From the NCBI RefSeq assembly GCF_003367505.1, contig NZ_PXXX01000010.1, forward strand, positions 1 to 64,000: a stretch of DNA of 64,000 nt. Reading direction: 5' to 3'. A model generated the notes under the pieces. The model saw only the letters and a program-made list of their open reading frames with translations. It was not told the DNA's origin and ran no database searches. Shown here one piece after another: positions 1 through 8,812 of this stretch. The position numbers and the translations under genes are program-made. Source of the stretch: Lysinibacillus capsici. GTDB taxonomy: Bacteria > Bacillota > Bacilli > Bacillales_A > Planococcaceae. How positions within the stretch are numbered: the first letter of the stretch is position 1; each line of letters starts with the position of its first letter.

Positions 1-260
1 GTTCTATCCTCCACTTTTTCATTTTTATCCGTCACTTTGAACAGGTTATCCGCTACATTAAATTTTATCCGTCACTTTGAACGTTCTATCCTCCACTTTT
101 TCTTTCTTATCCGCAACTTTGAACAGGTTATCCGCTACATTAAATTTTATCCGTCACTTTGAACGTTCTATCCTCCACTTTTTCTTTCTTATCCGCCACT
201 TTGAACAGGTTATCCGCTACATTAAATTCTAACCTCTACTTTACGCTCTATCCACCGCAC
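1..260. repeat. Tandem 21-nt TATCC repeat array with 82-nt higher-order period
   Basis: Twelve or more units begin with TATCC followed by a variant of GYCACTTT and a variable tail. Units are mostly 21 nt with some of 19 nt. Four units make an 82-nt block that restarts at 1, 83 and 165. The block is nearly identical in the first two copies and decays in the third. The array lies behind the terminator of the sulfurtransferase gene and may extend left of the window. A related array occurs at 44529-44642. No function is known to me. Confidence 0.9.
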
Positions 261-261
261 T

Positions 262-298
262 ATAAAAAAACGCCCACCGAAGTGAGCGTTTCTTTTTA
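262..298 (-). terminator. Intrinsic terminator of the sulfurtransferase gene
   Basis: Read on the minus strand, the stem AAACGCTCAC / GTGGGCGTTT closes a short loop and runs into T7. It starts at the stop codon of the upstream gene and separates it from the repeat array. Confidence 0.85.
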
Positions 299-1105
299 TT
301 CGTTTGTGCCTTTTTCCACGTCATATTCTGTAATCCAATCACTGAAGCTACCTACATATAATTGGATGTTTTCATAGCCTTCATCTGCTAATACAGCATA
401 AAGCGGAGAGGCTGTTACGCCGCTTCCACAGTAAACAACAACCGGTTCATCAGCTGCAACTTTTTGACGTAATGCATCGTTTGCCTTTAGTTGACCATTT
501 GACTTCAATTGCTCCCAGTCAAAGTTTTTCGCAGTTGGGATATGACCTGCTACTTTATCCAAAGGCTCTACTTCTCCTCGATACCTTTCAGCAGCGCGGG
601 CATCGAGTAAAGTAGCTTTTACCTCTCCATCTACAATGGCTTTTACGGCTTGGCGTGGTGCATAAAGCTCATCTTTCCAATCAAACTCAATGATAGTTGG
701 AGGATATTTAATAATATCCTTGGTAAAAGGAATTTTTGCCTCTAGCGCAGGTGCACCTCCGTTGACAATCACTACATTTGGGAAACCAGCATATGTTAGC
801 ATCCACCAGGCACGTGGGGCAAATGGAGCTGCTCCTTGGTCATAAACTACAATCTGATCTTCATACCGTAATCCTAGTTCTTGAAAAACGGATGCCAATT
901 TTTCTTTGCTTGGCATTGGATGACGACCTTCTTTGCTGTCCATATCCGATAACTGCTGTTCTAAATCAATATAGATAGCACCAGTAGCATGACCTTCCTC
1001 GAATGCTTTTTTGCCAGCCTCTTTGTCCTGAAGATCGAAACGAGCATCGATAAAACGGACGCCATCATACTGAATTTCATCCACTGATTTGAATACTTTT
1101 CCCAT
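296..1105 (-). CDS. Sulfurtransferase (tandem rhodanese; thiosulfate/3-mercaptopyruvate type)
   Basis: Two rhodanese domains fill the roughly 270 residues. The N-terminal domain keeps the fold but has aspartate where the active cysteine would be (VVYDQG). The C-terminal domain carries the active loop VVYCGSGVTA, whose CGSGVTA form is typical of SseA/TST enzymes that move sulfur from thiosulfate or 3-mercaptopyruvate to an acceptor. An upstream in-frame GTG exists at 1114, but GAGGTGA lies six bases before ATG at 1105, so that start is preferred. The gene begins 11 nt after the dynamin stop and probably shares its transcript. The substrate cannot be settled from sequence. Confidence 0.85.
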   Translation of the reverse strand: MGKVFKSVDEIQYDGVRFIDARFDLQDKEAGKKAFEEGHATGAIYIDLEQQLSDMDSKEGRHPMPSKEKLASVFQELGLRYEDQIVVYDQGAAPFAPRAWWMLTYAGFPNVVIVNGGAPALEAKIPFTKDIIKYPPTIIEFDWKDELYAPRQAVKAIVDGEVKATLLDARAAERYRGEVEPLDKVAGHIPTAKNFDWEQLKSNGQLKANDALRQKVAADEPVVVYCGSGVTASPLYAVLADEGYENIQLYVGSFSDWITEYDVEKGTNE

Positions 1106-1115
1106 TAGAATCACC

Positions 1116-4100
1116 TCATGCGTATTGTAATTGTGCGTAAATCGCTTTCCAAGAAGCTAAACGACTCTCTTCTTGTAAGGCTAATCTTTCTGTGTCAATT
1201 TGTTCAAGCGCTTGATGATAAATATAGTAACGTAATTTTTCGGCTTCCTCTGCTATAAACGTAATCGCCCATGTCATGAGAGAAACTTTCTGTGCATCTA
1301 AATAGTCTTGTGCATCTGGCTTTGTTACAGCTTCTAGTGCCTCACTTAGCTTCACTTTTTCATTCTTTTCAAAGAAAGCTTTTTGATTGCGGAAATGAGA
1401 TTTTACGCTAGCATATTTGGAAATATCCGCAAACGGTCCTTCAAAATCCAATAAATTTGGCTCAGAGGATTCAAAGGCTAGGAATGAGAAGCTTCGATTT
1501 AACTCTTTCAATTCGCGCACTTCATCTTTAAAACGTTGTTGCATCTTTTTGCTAATGAATTGCGATAAACGGAAGTTTGTTACACGCATTTCTTGAGTAA
1601 AATCAAAACGCAAGCTTTGCATCACTTCTTTTAATGCATGCTCCAACGCTTGCTGTGCGGGCATTGCAGCAAAAGTAGAAGGATTGTAGCCTTCCTTAAA
1701 GAACTCAGGGTAACGATAATAAACACGCTGAAGAACATAATAGAGTAGCTCATCAAGCTCCTGCTTTGTTTCACTCTCTAATATGCTCGTATTCAGCACA
1801 CTGAACTTCGATTGAATATGTTGTTCAAGTGTTGCTAATTCCTCTAGTCGCTCATCTTTACGTTTTAAGTTTTCCTCTGTTTGGGCAATTAAATCCGCCA
1901 AACGTTGCTCTGTTTTATCAACTTCCTCTGCAAGAGCTTGAACGGCTAATGCACTCAATTCATCATTTAAGAATGTATGGAAGTCGCTTTCAAACGGTGG
2001 CATACCTGATGTTAAATCGGCACCTTCTACCTTTTCCTTCAACGCTAAAAGACTAGATACCCCATATAGTCTTGGGAAGCGAATGCCAAAGCGTTGTAAC
2101 TCTGAGCGTACATAGCCTTTTACATCTTCCTGTTCTTCATCCGTTGTTGCCAAATCAATTGCATTGACAATAAAGAACATTTTATCTAGCTCAAATGCAT
2201 CCTTCACACGACCAAGTTGAATTAAAAACTCTCGGTCAGCTTTGGCAAAGGCATGGTTATAGTACGTAATAAATAGGATGGCATCAGCATTACGAATATA
2301 TTCAAATGCTACGCCTGTATGGCGGGCATTAATAGAGTCCGCTCCTGGCGTGTCAACAAGTGTCACGCCCATACGTGTTAATGGACTATCATAATAGAAG
2401 TCGATATTATCAACAAAGCAAGATTTATTTTCTTGTGCTACAAATTTTTCAAACTCTTCACGGTCTACGCGGAGGATAGAACCAAACTCAGACTTAAAGG
2501 TTGGATAGCCTTCTTTATAGGCACGAATAAATGATTTATGAACATTTAAGCGTTCGTCCGTTAACTGCACCGCAAGCCCTTCATCAGCACGATTATAGGC
2601 TTCCTCCAATGTCGATACAGACAAACCAATCGCCGCATAGGAGCCTTGAATATCCTCTAGCATTTGTTCCGCAGTTTTAAGCTGTACATCCGCTGTTTCA
2701 TGTGGGTGTTCAGGTGTAACTGGACGAATTTTATTGATGGCCGCAGTTGTTGGGTTTGGTGATACAGGTAACACCTTGGCTCCCATTAAAGCGTTTGAGA
2801 AGGAAGATTTCCCAGCACTAAATGCGCCAAACAATGCAATGGTAAAATCCTTTTTCTGTAGTCGTTCTACTTTATTTTCAAGGTATTGGGCTACTTCGGC
2901 AAAGCCTTGCACCTCTTTGACTGCATTGGCAGTATGGAGTGCACGGTTAATCACACCATCGATTGGTAGAGTCGTTGCACTAGTAGCTTGCTGAGCTTCC
3001 TCTTGTTGGATGATTTGCTCTTTTGGCTGCAACATGGACTCGTCAAATAGACGAATTTCTGCTAAATCTTGCTTAAATGATTGTTCCCAATTTGTAAGCT
3101 GTTGATTGGCAACTTTACGAATTTCATTGCTCGCTTGATGCATAGTGCTTGCACTATATTGCTGATAGCCTTCAATTTCAAGGACCGCATTAATGGCATC
3201 TACTTTGTCCTGCATACCCGCCATTTTTAATTTTGATGGTGCGGCAGTTTCTGTTGCTACAGCTTCAAGAGTTGTCGCTTGCGCATTTTTCCAGCTATCT
3301 GTCTCCTGAATGAAGTAGCGCTTTGTTGCTTCTGCGATACGGTTAGCGAAGTTTAACACAGCATCACCTGTTAAAATAGCGCCTGTTTGAACTTGCTGCT
3401 CAATCAATGAAAAAGGTAAGTCAAATACATAGGCATCAATAGCAGAGGCACGTTCCTCATTTAATGCACCAACGTCCTTCAATGCCTTTTTCATAAGACC
3501 TTTTAAATGTCCCGTGATTTGTGCATGGACCACATTTTGATAGGCACTATACGCATTTTCTTTACGTCTGTTTCGCTCTTCCTCTGTTTTTTTCTTTGCA
3601 GTAAAGAGCCCTCCAACTTTAAAGCCTTCCTGCATGCTTTCTAAATAAAGGCGTAAGTGATCGCGTAAATCAGCTGGCATAATTGCAGCATTCGCGAGCA
3701 ACTCCTTACGTTGCTCCTCAAACGTTTCGTTCCAAGCTTCTACTGAAAATAATTCAACCTGACGATTTAATTTATTGTATTGCTCTAATATATCTTGATG
3801 GTGTGCCCAGTCATCCGCACTTAAAATTTCTTCATCAATTGCTAAACGATCCTGTCTTTCTTCCATTAAATAATTGTCATGCTCGCTTTGCAATAAACGC
3901 AATGTATTCGTAGCTGTTTGTACAAGCTGCTCCTGCCAGTCATTCATACTGTCCATCACGATTTTCTTTACTGCCTCAAAATCATTATGTGGATGCTCTG
4001 GCTCTCTTAATGATGTAAAGAAAACACCCTTCGGTACAACACCCCATGCTGCAAAGGACTGATGAACAGTGGCTTTAAATTCTTCGAAGCTCAATTCATT

Positions 4101-4727
4101 ATCCTTATGCTTATCAATCATATTGACAATTAAATAAACATTTGGATTATATTTCATTAATTGCTTTGTGAATTGGAAATTTAATTCCGACTGCACATGG
4201 TTGTAGTCCATTGTATAAAATACGATATCGGCAATATGTAGTGCTGATTCCGTTGACATGCGGTGTGCATCATCTGTGGAGTCTACCCCTGGCGTATCCA
4301 TTACAGTGACACCTAGTGGTAGTGTAGAGGCACTGTGTCCAATCTCAATTTGTGACACTAAATCCCCATTTTTACTTAGCTCTTTTACTGTTTTAAAATC
4401 ATAGCCAGCCTCAAATTTTACAGGCTTTTCATTGTGCATATAAACAATCGCATAGTCTTCCTCTGATTTATGAACTTTTACGATGTTTGCACTTGTTGGA
4501 ATAGGACTAGATGCCAGCAGATTTTCACCAGACAGCGCATTAATCATACTGGACTTCCCTGCAGAGAAATGGCCTGCAAAGCCAATCACATACTCTTTTT
4601 GCTGAATTTTTCGAGCAAAAAGTGATGTTTTATCCATGCGCTCTGTATCACCATTATGCTGATAAATTATGTATTGCAAAGAGGCTTGCTTTAATAGCCC
4701 CTCCAATTGTTGTTCAAAATCTTTCAT
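1116..4727 (-). CDS. dynA: Double-headed bacterial dynamin-like GTPase (DynA/YpbR family)
   Basis: This 1203-residue protein contains two dynamin modules in tandem, like B. subtilis DynA. The first P-loop is GHFSAGKSS at residues 52-60 with switch motif DTPGVDS. The second is GAFSAGKSS near residue 645 with DTPGADS. Long helical stretches after each GTPase domain fit the stalk and membrane-binding regions. DynA acts at the inner face of the cell membrane in fusion and in protection against membrane damage and phage lysis (family knowledge). The length matches the family. A 244-nt gap upstream holds its promoter region, and the sulfurtransferase follows after 11 nt. Confidence 0.93.
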   Translation of the reverse strand: MKDFEQQLEGLLKQASLQYIIYQHNGDTERMDKTSLFARKIQQKEYVIGFAGHFSAGKSSMINALSGENLLASSPIPTSANIVKVHKSEEDYAIVYMHNEKPVKFEAGYDFKTVKELSKNGDLVSQIEIGHSASTLPLGVTVMDTPGVDSTDDAHRMSTESALHIADIVFYTMDYNHVQSELNFQFTKQLMKYNPNVYLIVNMIDKHKDNELSFEEFKATVHQSFAAWGVVPKGVFFTSLREPEHPHNDFEAVKKIVMDSMNDWQEQLVQTATNTLRLLQSEHDNYLMEERQDRLAIDEEILSADDWAHHQDILEQYNKLNRQVELFSVEAWNETFEEQRKELLANAAIMPADLRDHLRLYLESMQEGFKVGGLFTAKKKTEEERNRRKENAYSAYQNVVHAQITGHLKGLMKKALKDVGALNEERASAIDAYVFDLPFSLIEQQVQTGAILTGDAVLNFANRIAEATKRYFIQETDSWKNAQATTLEAVATETAAPSKLKMAGMQDKVDAINAVLEIEGYQQYSASTMHQASNEIRKVANQQLTNWEQSFKQDLAEIRLFDESMLQPKEQIIQQEEAQQATSATTLPIDGVINRALHTANAVKEVQGFAEVAQYLENKVERLQKKDFTIALFGAFSAGKSSFSNALMGAKVLPVSPNPTTAAINKIRPVTPEHPHETADVQLKTAEQMLEDIQGSYAAIGLSVSTLEEAYNRADEGLAVQLTDERLNVHKSFIRAYKEGYPTFKSEFGSILRVDREEFEKFVAQENKSCFVDNIDFYYDSPLTRMGVTLVDTPGADSINARHTGVAFEYIRNADAILFITYYNHAFAKADREFLIQLGRVKDAFELDKMFFIVNAIDLATTDEEQEDVKGYVRSELQRFGIRFPRLYGVSSLLALKEKVEGADLTSGMPPFESDFHTFLNDELSALAVQALAEEVDKTEQRLADLIAQTEENLKRKDERLEELATLEQHIQSKFSVLNTSILESETKQELDELLYYVLQRVYYRYPEFFKEGYNPSTFAAMPAQQALEHALKEVMQSLRFDFTQEMRVTNFRLSQFISKKMQQRFKDEVRELKELNRSFSFLAFESSEPNLLDFEGPFADISKYASVKSHFRNQKAFFEKNEKVKLSEALEAVTKPDAQDYLDAQKVSLMTWAITFIAEEAEKLRYYIYHQALEQIDTERLALQEESRLASWKAIYAQLQYA

Positions 4728-4971
4728 GAAACCAGTAACCCCTTTTTCATTAATTATTCATAATTAGTATTCTACCTTATTCAACTAGCAAAGTATAACA
4801 CTAATTTAAAGCATATATGCCAACGTTTCCATCCTTACAAAAACATGTTTATACAAAAAATCTATGCCAAATGATAGATGGTCAACTAGTTCTTTTTATA
4901 TTTACTTCATATTTTATAGTAAGCATATTCGGGGCAAAGTTATATTTTTTATGAAGGGAGTGTGATGCCAT

Positions 4972-5394
4972 ATGATAAATCCTAAGTCTCATCAAATCAT
5001 TGAAAAATATTGTTCATGTAACTGTGAGGATCGATTTATCTGGCCCCGTATAAAAGCAACAAACGGAATACCCATGGTTCCTCCTGAAGTAGTCCCTGAA
5101 GGTATGATTATACCAACGATCCAGCGATATTTTTATATCGTTACAGCTGATCTTGATCTATCGAATGGGGCAACTCTTCCAGCCAATCTCTTTTGGAATG
5201 ATGAAGCAAATTCTGTTACTGAGTTTACAATTTTTTCACCTAATGGTTACGTTAACCTTTATATTAATGCAGTAATGCAGGAAGGCGGTATTTATACGGT
5301 AACCCCAGCCTCCCTGACAATCGTACCTTATAATGCGACATTGTATAGAGGAACACCCATTATTATTGAATCGCTAGGCTTTACAACGAAATAA
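4972..5394 (+). CDS. DUF4183 domain protein, paralogue 1
   Basis: This 140-residue protein has a short N-terminal part with a CSCNCE cysteine cluster and a C-terminal beta-rich DUF4183 domain, including NGYVNLYIN and a QEGGIYTV strand. A GGGAG box lies 12 nt before ATG. DUF4183 proteins are common in spore-forming Bacillaceae and are often suspected to be spore-surface proteins; that role is family inference, not visible here. It forms a tandem pair with the next gene, which shares the same domain without the cysteine-containing N-terminus. No signal peptide or membrane segment is seen. Confidence 0.8.
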   Translation: MINPKSHQIIEKYCSCNCEDRFIWPRIKATNGIPMVPPEVVPEGMIIPTIQRYFYIVTADLDLSNGATLPANLFWNDEANSVTEFTIFSPNGYVNLYINAVMQEGGIYTVTPASLTIVPYNATLYRGTPIIIESLGFTTK

Positions 5395-5418
5395 AGGAAA
5401 TGAAAGGAGGTGAATTTG

Positions 5419-5739
5419 GTGGCACTTTCCATTATTAATATTCACGTCAATGTAACAGGTAGTTCTACAAGGTTTTTTAACGTCTTAGCTGCACCCCTTG
5501 TCATTGCAGATGGCACGACAGTCGCTGCAACAACGTTTTTAAATGATAGCGGTACAGCCGCAACAGCATTCCCAGAAGTCGCAAATGGTTACTATAACTT
5601 ATATATCAATGGTGTTCTTCAGGAGGGTGGTGCCTATACAGTTTCTACAACTGAAATAACGTTCAATACTGTCACAGGTACACTTTCTGCTGGTACGCCA
5701 ATTGTGCTAGAAGCTGTGGAGCTAGTGACAACAATCTAA
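5419..5739 (+). CDS. DUF4183 domain protein, paralogue 2
   Basis: This protein of about 106 residues is made almost entirely of the DUF4183 domain. Its NGYYNLYINGVLQEGG stretch and the GTPIVLEA ending align closely with the preceding gene, showing a tandem duplication. A strong AAAGGAGGTG box (5403-5412) favours the GTG at 5419; TTG at 5416 is an alternative. Composition is rich in Thr, Ala and Val with no cysteine, unlike paralogue 1. The gene ends six bases before the right-end hairpin of the IS200-type element, so its native terminator may have been displaced. Confidence 0.8.
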   Translation: MALSIINIHVNVTGSSTRFFNVLAAPLVIADGTTVAATTFLNDSGTAATAFPEVANGYYNLYINGVLQEGGAYTVSTTEITFNTVTGTLSAGTPIVLEAVELVTTI

Positions 5740-5744
5740 ATCAG

Positions 5745-6460
5745 AACCACCAGTCTAACTGGTGGTTTGCTCTACGCGTGAAACGCTGGGGTACTGGCCC
5801 ATGTCTAAAGACACACTGAAAGGTCCGCCAACCGCACTCCGTTTTCACGCTACCACTAAAGTGGTTTTATTATTTTCGCTTTTTTGCTTGTATTTCTTCT
5901 CCTGTAAATGGATCAATGAATTCTTTCATGGTCATTTGATCCTCAAGAATATCCTCTTGCAATTGATTTTTTATATATTCCTGTATGATTTTTCTGTTTC
6001 GACCTACTGTATCTACATAATATCCGCGACACCAAAACTTCCTATTTCCATATTTGTATTTCAGGTTCGCATGCCGATCGAATATCATTAAACTACTCTT
6101 CCCTTTCAAATAACCTACAAACGATGAAACACTTATTTTTGGTGGAATACTCACCAACATATGAATATGATCAGGACAGGCTGTAGCTTCAATGATTTCT
6201 ACTCCCTTTCTTTCACATAACTGGCGAAGAATTCTACCTATATCTGCTTTGATTTGTCCATAAATAATCTGCCTTCTATATTTTGGCGCAAAGACGATGT
6301 GATACTTACAATTCCATGTCGTGTGTGCTAAACTTTTATTATCCATTTGGAGCCCTTTCGTACGAAGTCGGTTGACCAGACCTGATTTCATTGTACGGCT
6401 GGGGTTTTTTTCTTGTCCATAGCTAGAAGCTCTTTGGAACCCCTCGCATAGCAAGGGGTT
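5745..6460 (-). mobile_element. IS200-type insertion sequence (single Y1 transposase, IS200/IS605 family)
   Basis: The element is about 716 bp with one tnpA gene and no tnpB, the IS200 layout. On the minus strand the left end holds the hairpin AACCCCT / AGGGGTT (6438-6460), and a noncoding lead of about 90 nt precedes tnpA. The right end holds the hairpin AACCACCAG / CTGGTGGTT (5745-5767). Subterminal hairpins in place of inverted repeats are diagnostic of this family. Exact cleavage positions cannot be fixed without an empty site. Confidence 0.85.
5870..6346 (-). CDS. tnpA: IS200 transposase TnpA (Y1 HUH nuclease)
   Basis: The protein is 158 residues, the usual size. The HUH metal-binding motif is HIH at residues 60-62 (PDHIHMLV). 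The likely nucleophile is Tyr124 in QEYIKNQ, with Gln128 completing the site. The enzyme acts as a dimer on single-stranded DNA and recognises the terminal hairpins. An in-frame extension upstream to 6454 exists but runs through the conserved noncoding left end, so ATG at 6346 is chosen. No frameshift or stop is seen, so it may be active. The ribosome site is weak, as is common in this family, where translation is held low. Confidence 0.92.
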   Translation of the reverse strand: MDNKSLAHTTWNCKYHIVFAPKYRRQIIYGQIKADIGRILRQLCERKGVEIIEATACPDHIHMLVSIPPKISVSSFVGYLKGKSSLMIFDRHANLKYKYGNRKFWCRGYYVDTVGRNRKIIQEYIKNQLQEDILEDQMTMKEFIDPFTGEEIQAKKRK

Positions 6461-6476
6461 TTCAAAAGATACAAAA

Positions 6477-6511
6477 TAAAATGGATGCCTTATTTAGGGC
6501 ATCCATTCTTA
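6477..6511 (-). terminator. Terminator of the pyroglutamate operon
   Basis: On the minus strand AATGGATGCC pairs with GGCATCCATT across an 8-nt loop and is followed by a T-rich tract, directly after the pxpA stop codon. Confidence 0.85.
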
Positions 6512-6515
6512 CATT

Positions 6516-7250
6516 TTATTGTAATTGCTTTCTAAGACCTGCAATTTTTTTCGCATAGTCTAGCGCATGTGGGCCATCTCCATGTATACATAAGGTTTGG
6601 ACTGCCACTTTAATTTTTTTGGACTGGACCGACATCACTTCATTCGCAGTCAAAATTCCTTTTACATGCACTAGCATTTCCTCTTCCGATTGTATGAAGG
6701 CATTTGGCACCTGTCTGTTCACTAATGTGCCATCTTCGTTATAGCGTCGATCCGAAAAAACCTCCTCATATACTTGAAGCCCTTGGTCTCTAGCAATCTC
6801 TACGATGAGGCTACCAGATAAGCCATATAAAATAAGCTGCGGATTAAGATCATACACTGCATTGACTACAGCTAACGCTTTTTCACGATCATTCGCGCAT
6901 TGATTATAGAGTGCGCCATGTGGTTTAACATGATGAAGCATACCATTTTCAATCTGTACAAATGCTTGTAAGGCACCAATTTGATAAACCATCATATCGT
7001 AAATTTCAGCTGGGCTACATTGCATGTTACGGCGACCAAATCCCTCTCGATCGGGATAGCCTGGATGTGCACCAATGTGAACGTTTTTACGAATGGCGCT
7101 GCGTACAATTTGATGCATGATTGAATGATGACCCGCATGATAGCCACATGCAATGTTGATGGAAGTTACATAGTCTAATAGTTCTTCGTCCTTACCCGCG
7201 ATAAAAGCATCATAGCTTTCACCCAGATCACAATTGATATCAATTGACAT
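6516..7250 (-). CDS. pxpA: 5-oxoprolinase subunit A (LamB/YcsF family)
   Basis: This 244-residue LamB/YcsF protein begins with the family signature IDINCDLGESYD and carries the conserved NIACGYHAGH, HPGYPDREGFGRR and VKPHGALYN motifs. PxpA works with PxpB and PxpC to open 5-oxoproline (pyroglutamate) to glutamate using ATP. It is last in the operon pcp-pxpB-pxpC-pxpA, and its start overlaps the pxpC stop. Two ATGs are adjacent; GGAGG sits seven bases before the second (7250), which is chosen, while 7253 is possible. Neighbouring Pcp would supply the substrate by removing N-terminal pyroglutamate from peptides. Confidence 0.94.
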   Translation of the reverse strand: MSIDINCDLGESYDAFIAGKDEELLDYVTSINIACGYHAGHHSIMHQIVRSAIRKNVHIGAHPGYPDREGFGRRNMQCSPAEIYDMMVYQIGALQAFVQIENGMLHHVKPHGALYNQCANDREKALAVVNAVYDLNPQLILYGLSGSLIVEIARDQGLQVYEEVFSDRRYNEDGTLVNRQVPNAFIQSEEEMLVHVKGILTANEVMSVQSKKIKVAVQTLCIHGDGPHALDYAKKIAGLRKQLQ

Positions 7251-8113
7251 CATGTTTCCTCCAGTACAAAGTGAATTGTGTTAAACATACGCATTTGCGC
7301 TACTTTATGTAAATCTTCTTCATGAACTGTTGCAATAATAGGATAGCCTCCTACTGTTTGAGCATCAGCCATTAGGATAATGGGATTACCACTTTGAGGC
7401 ACTTGGATTGTTCCGAACTGTGTAGCTTCTGATAGAATATCCTTCATCTCCTGAAGTTGTAAGGTAGGTCCTTTGATGTAGTAGCCCATACGATTACCGC
7501 CGATAAATTGAAAAGGATCTTGTAAAAATTGTCGCTGACTCTCCTCAGCAAATAAATGGAAATGCGGCCCTTTAAACAGTCGAACCGTAATCGAACTGTC
7601 AAAACGCGGACGATAGGGTGCATATAGCCCTCTATTATATTTTAAAGATGATGATACCTGCCCATATAAAATACTTCCTTTTGTAATGCATGTTCCCAAA
7701 TTCCCAAGTGGAAGGTAGGATTGGCTACCAAGCTCATCATTTGTACGAAAACCTCCTAATGGAGTTAAGTAAACAATAGAGCCCTGATGGACACCCTTGA
7801 TAGATAATCTATCTCCCCTCGTTAAATGGAAAGTTTTCCACATTTCAATTGGTACATGATTAACCAAGCATGTACTATGCCCCCCTGTTAATACATAAAC
7901 ACCATCAGCAAGCGCCTCAAATTCAAAACCACCCACAAACATTTCAAAAGACGTTTGATCATGGTGGTGCTGTAAGATTCTTTGAGCTGCTTGAAACGAT
8001 CGGTGATCCATTGGTCCAGATAGCGGAATACCAAATGCCCGATAGCCGAACCTTCCTTTGTCTTGTAAGCTACCATACACCCCTAGTTTTGTTACGAGCA
8101 GAAGTGGCTTCAA
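7250..8113 (-). CDS. pxpC: 5-oxoprolinase subunit C (KipA family)
   Basis: This 287-residue protein of the biotin-dependent carboxyltransferase-like KipA family carries the typical opening of glycine-rich turns (LGVYGSLQDKGRFGY, GIPLSGPMDHRSF). It is a little shorter than many homologues (about 310-335 residues), but the conserved core through the NPIILMADAQTVGGYP block is intact. PxpB and PxpC form the ATP-dependent part of the bacterial oxoprolinase. In B. subtilis the homologues KipI and KipA also affect the sporulation kinase KinA. The gene starts four bases after the pxpB stop and overlaps pxpA by one base. Confidence 0.93.
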   Translation of the reverse strand: MKPLLLVTKLGVYGSLQDKGRFGYRAFGIPLSGPMDHRSFQAAQRILQHHHDQTSFEMFVGGFEFEALADGVYVLTGGHSTCLVNHVPIEMWKTFHLTRGDRLSIKGVHQGSIVYLTPLGGFRTNDELGSQSYLPLGNLGTCITKGSILYGQVSSSLKYNRGLYAPYRPRFDSSITVRLFKGPHFHLFAEESQRQFLQDPFQFIGGNRMGYYIKGPTLQLQEMKDILSEATQFGTIQVPQSGNPIILMADAQTVGGYPIIATVHEEDLHKVAQMRMFNTIHFVLEET

Positions 8114-8116
8114 TTG

Positions 8117-8812
8117 CTACACTCCTTTGCTTTTCATTTCCCAAAATTGCTCTTTGGTTATTTCATAAAATTGAACTTCATCACCAAGTTCAAATAAAAA
8201 TGGCTCTTTGCCATGAGCATCAAATAAATCCAAAGGTGTTTTCCCTATAATATTCCAGCCTCCAGGAGAATCAACAGGATAGATGCCTGTTTGTCCACCC
8301 CCAACCCCAACAGAGCTTGCTGATACAGATGCCCTTGGTTTCTGTAAGCGTGGCACAAATAATTTAGCATCAAGCTCGCCTAAGTAAGGAAAGCCTGGTA
8401 AAAAACCGATTAAATAAACATAATAGCTTTTAGACATATGCAAAGTTTTAATATCCTCAAAAGGTAAACCTGTGAAATCCATGACACGCTTTTGATCTAA
8501 AGCAAATTCCTCATCATAGCAGACAGGTATTTTTAAAAGTCGATTCGTTCCTTTATCAATTGTTGTGGAGGCTTGCATCTCAAGCCACTGCGTCCTTAAA
8601 CGTTCAATATCTATTTTTTGTTTAATATAAGCTGTTACTGTATGGTAGCTTGCAACACTTTCGATTAGGTGATGCTGTAGCTGCTGTTTCAGAAACCGAT
8701 TGAACGCTTGGACCGCGTGAAAGTTTGAGTGAGAAATTTCCTCTTTGAATGCAAAACGAATAGTATGTTGACTAATCCACATTGAATGCGGAAAATCAAT
8801 GATTGGTTGCAC
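8117..8812 (-). CDS. pxpB: 5-oxoprolinase subunit B (KipI family)
   Basis: This KipI/PxpB protein of about 231 residues has the expected central block LIGFLPGFPYLGELD, the PRASVSASSVGVGGGQTGIYP segment and the GGWNIIGKTP motif. It forms the ATP-dependent 5-oxoprolinase with PxpC and PxpA. GAGGAG seven bases upstream points to the GTG at 8812 rather than the TTG at 8827, which lies inside that box. The start lies inside the end of pcp (17-nt overlap), so translation of the two is probably coupled. Confidence 0.93.
   Translation of the reverse strand: MQPIIDFPHSMWISQHTIRFAFKEEISHSNFHAVQAFNRFLKQQLQHHLIESVASYHTVTAYIKQKIDIERLRTQWLEMQASTTIDKGTNRLLKIPVCYDEEFALDQKRVMDFTGLPFEDIKTLHMSKSYYVYLIGFLPGFPYLGELDAKLFVPRLQKPRASVSASSVGVGGGQTGIYPVDSPGGWNIIGKTPLDLFDAHGKEPFLFELGDEVQFYEITKEQFWEMKSKGV

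Noticed and set aside
1-260. CRISPR-like array at the left edge
   Set aside because: The units themselves repeat with drift; there are no equal-length unique spacers and no cas genes.
5762-6091. Open frame of 109 codons on the plus strand opposite the transposase
   Set aside because: It runs antisense to tnpA and its right-end region, with no ribosome site or family signature.
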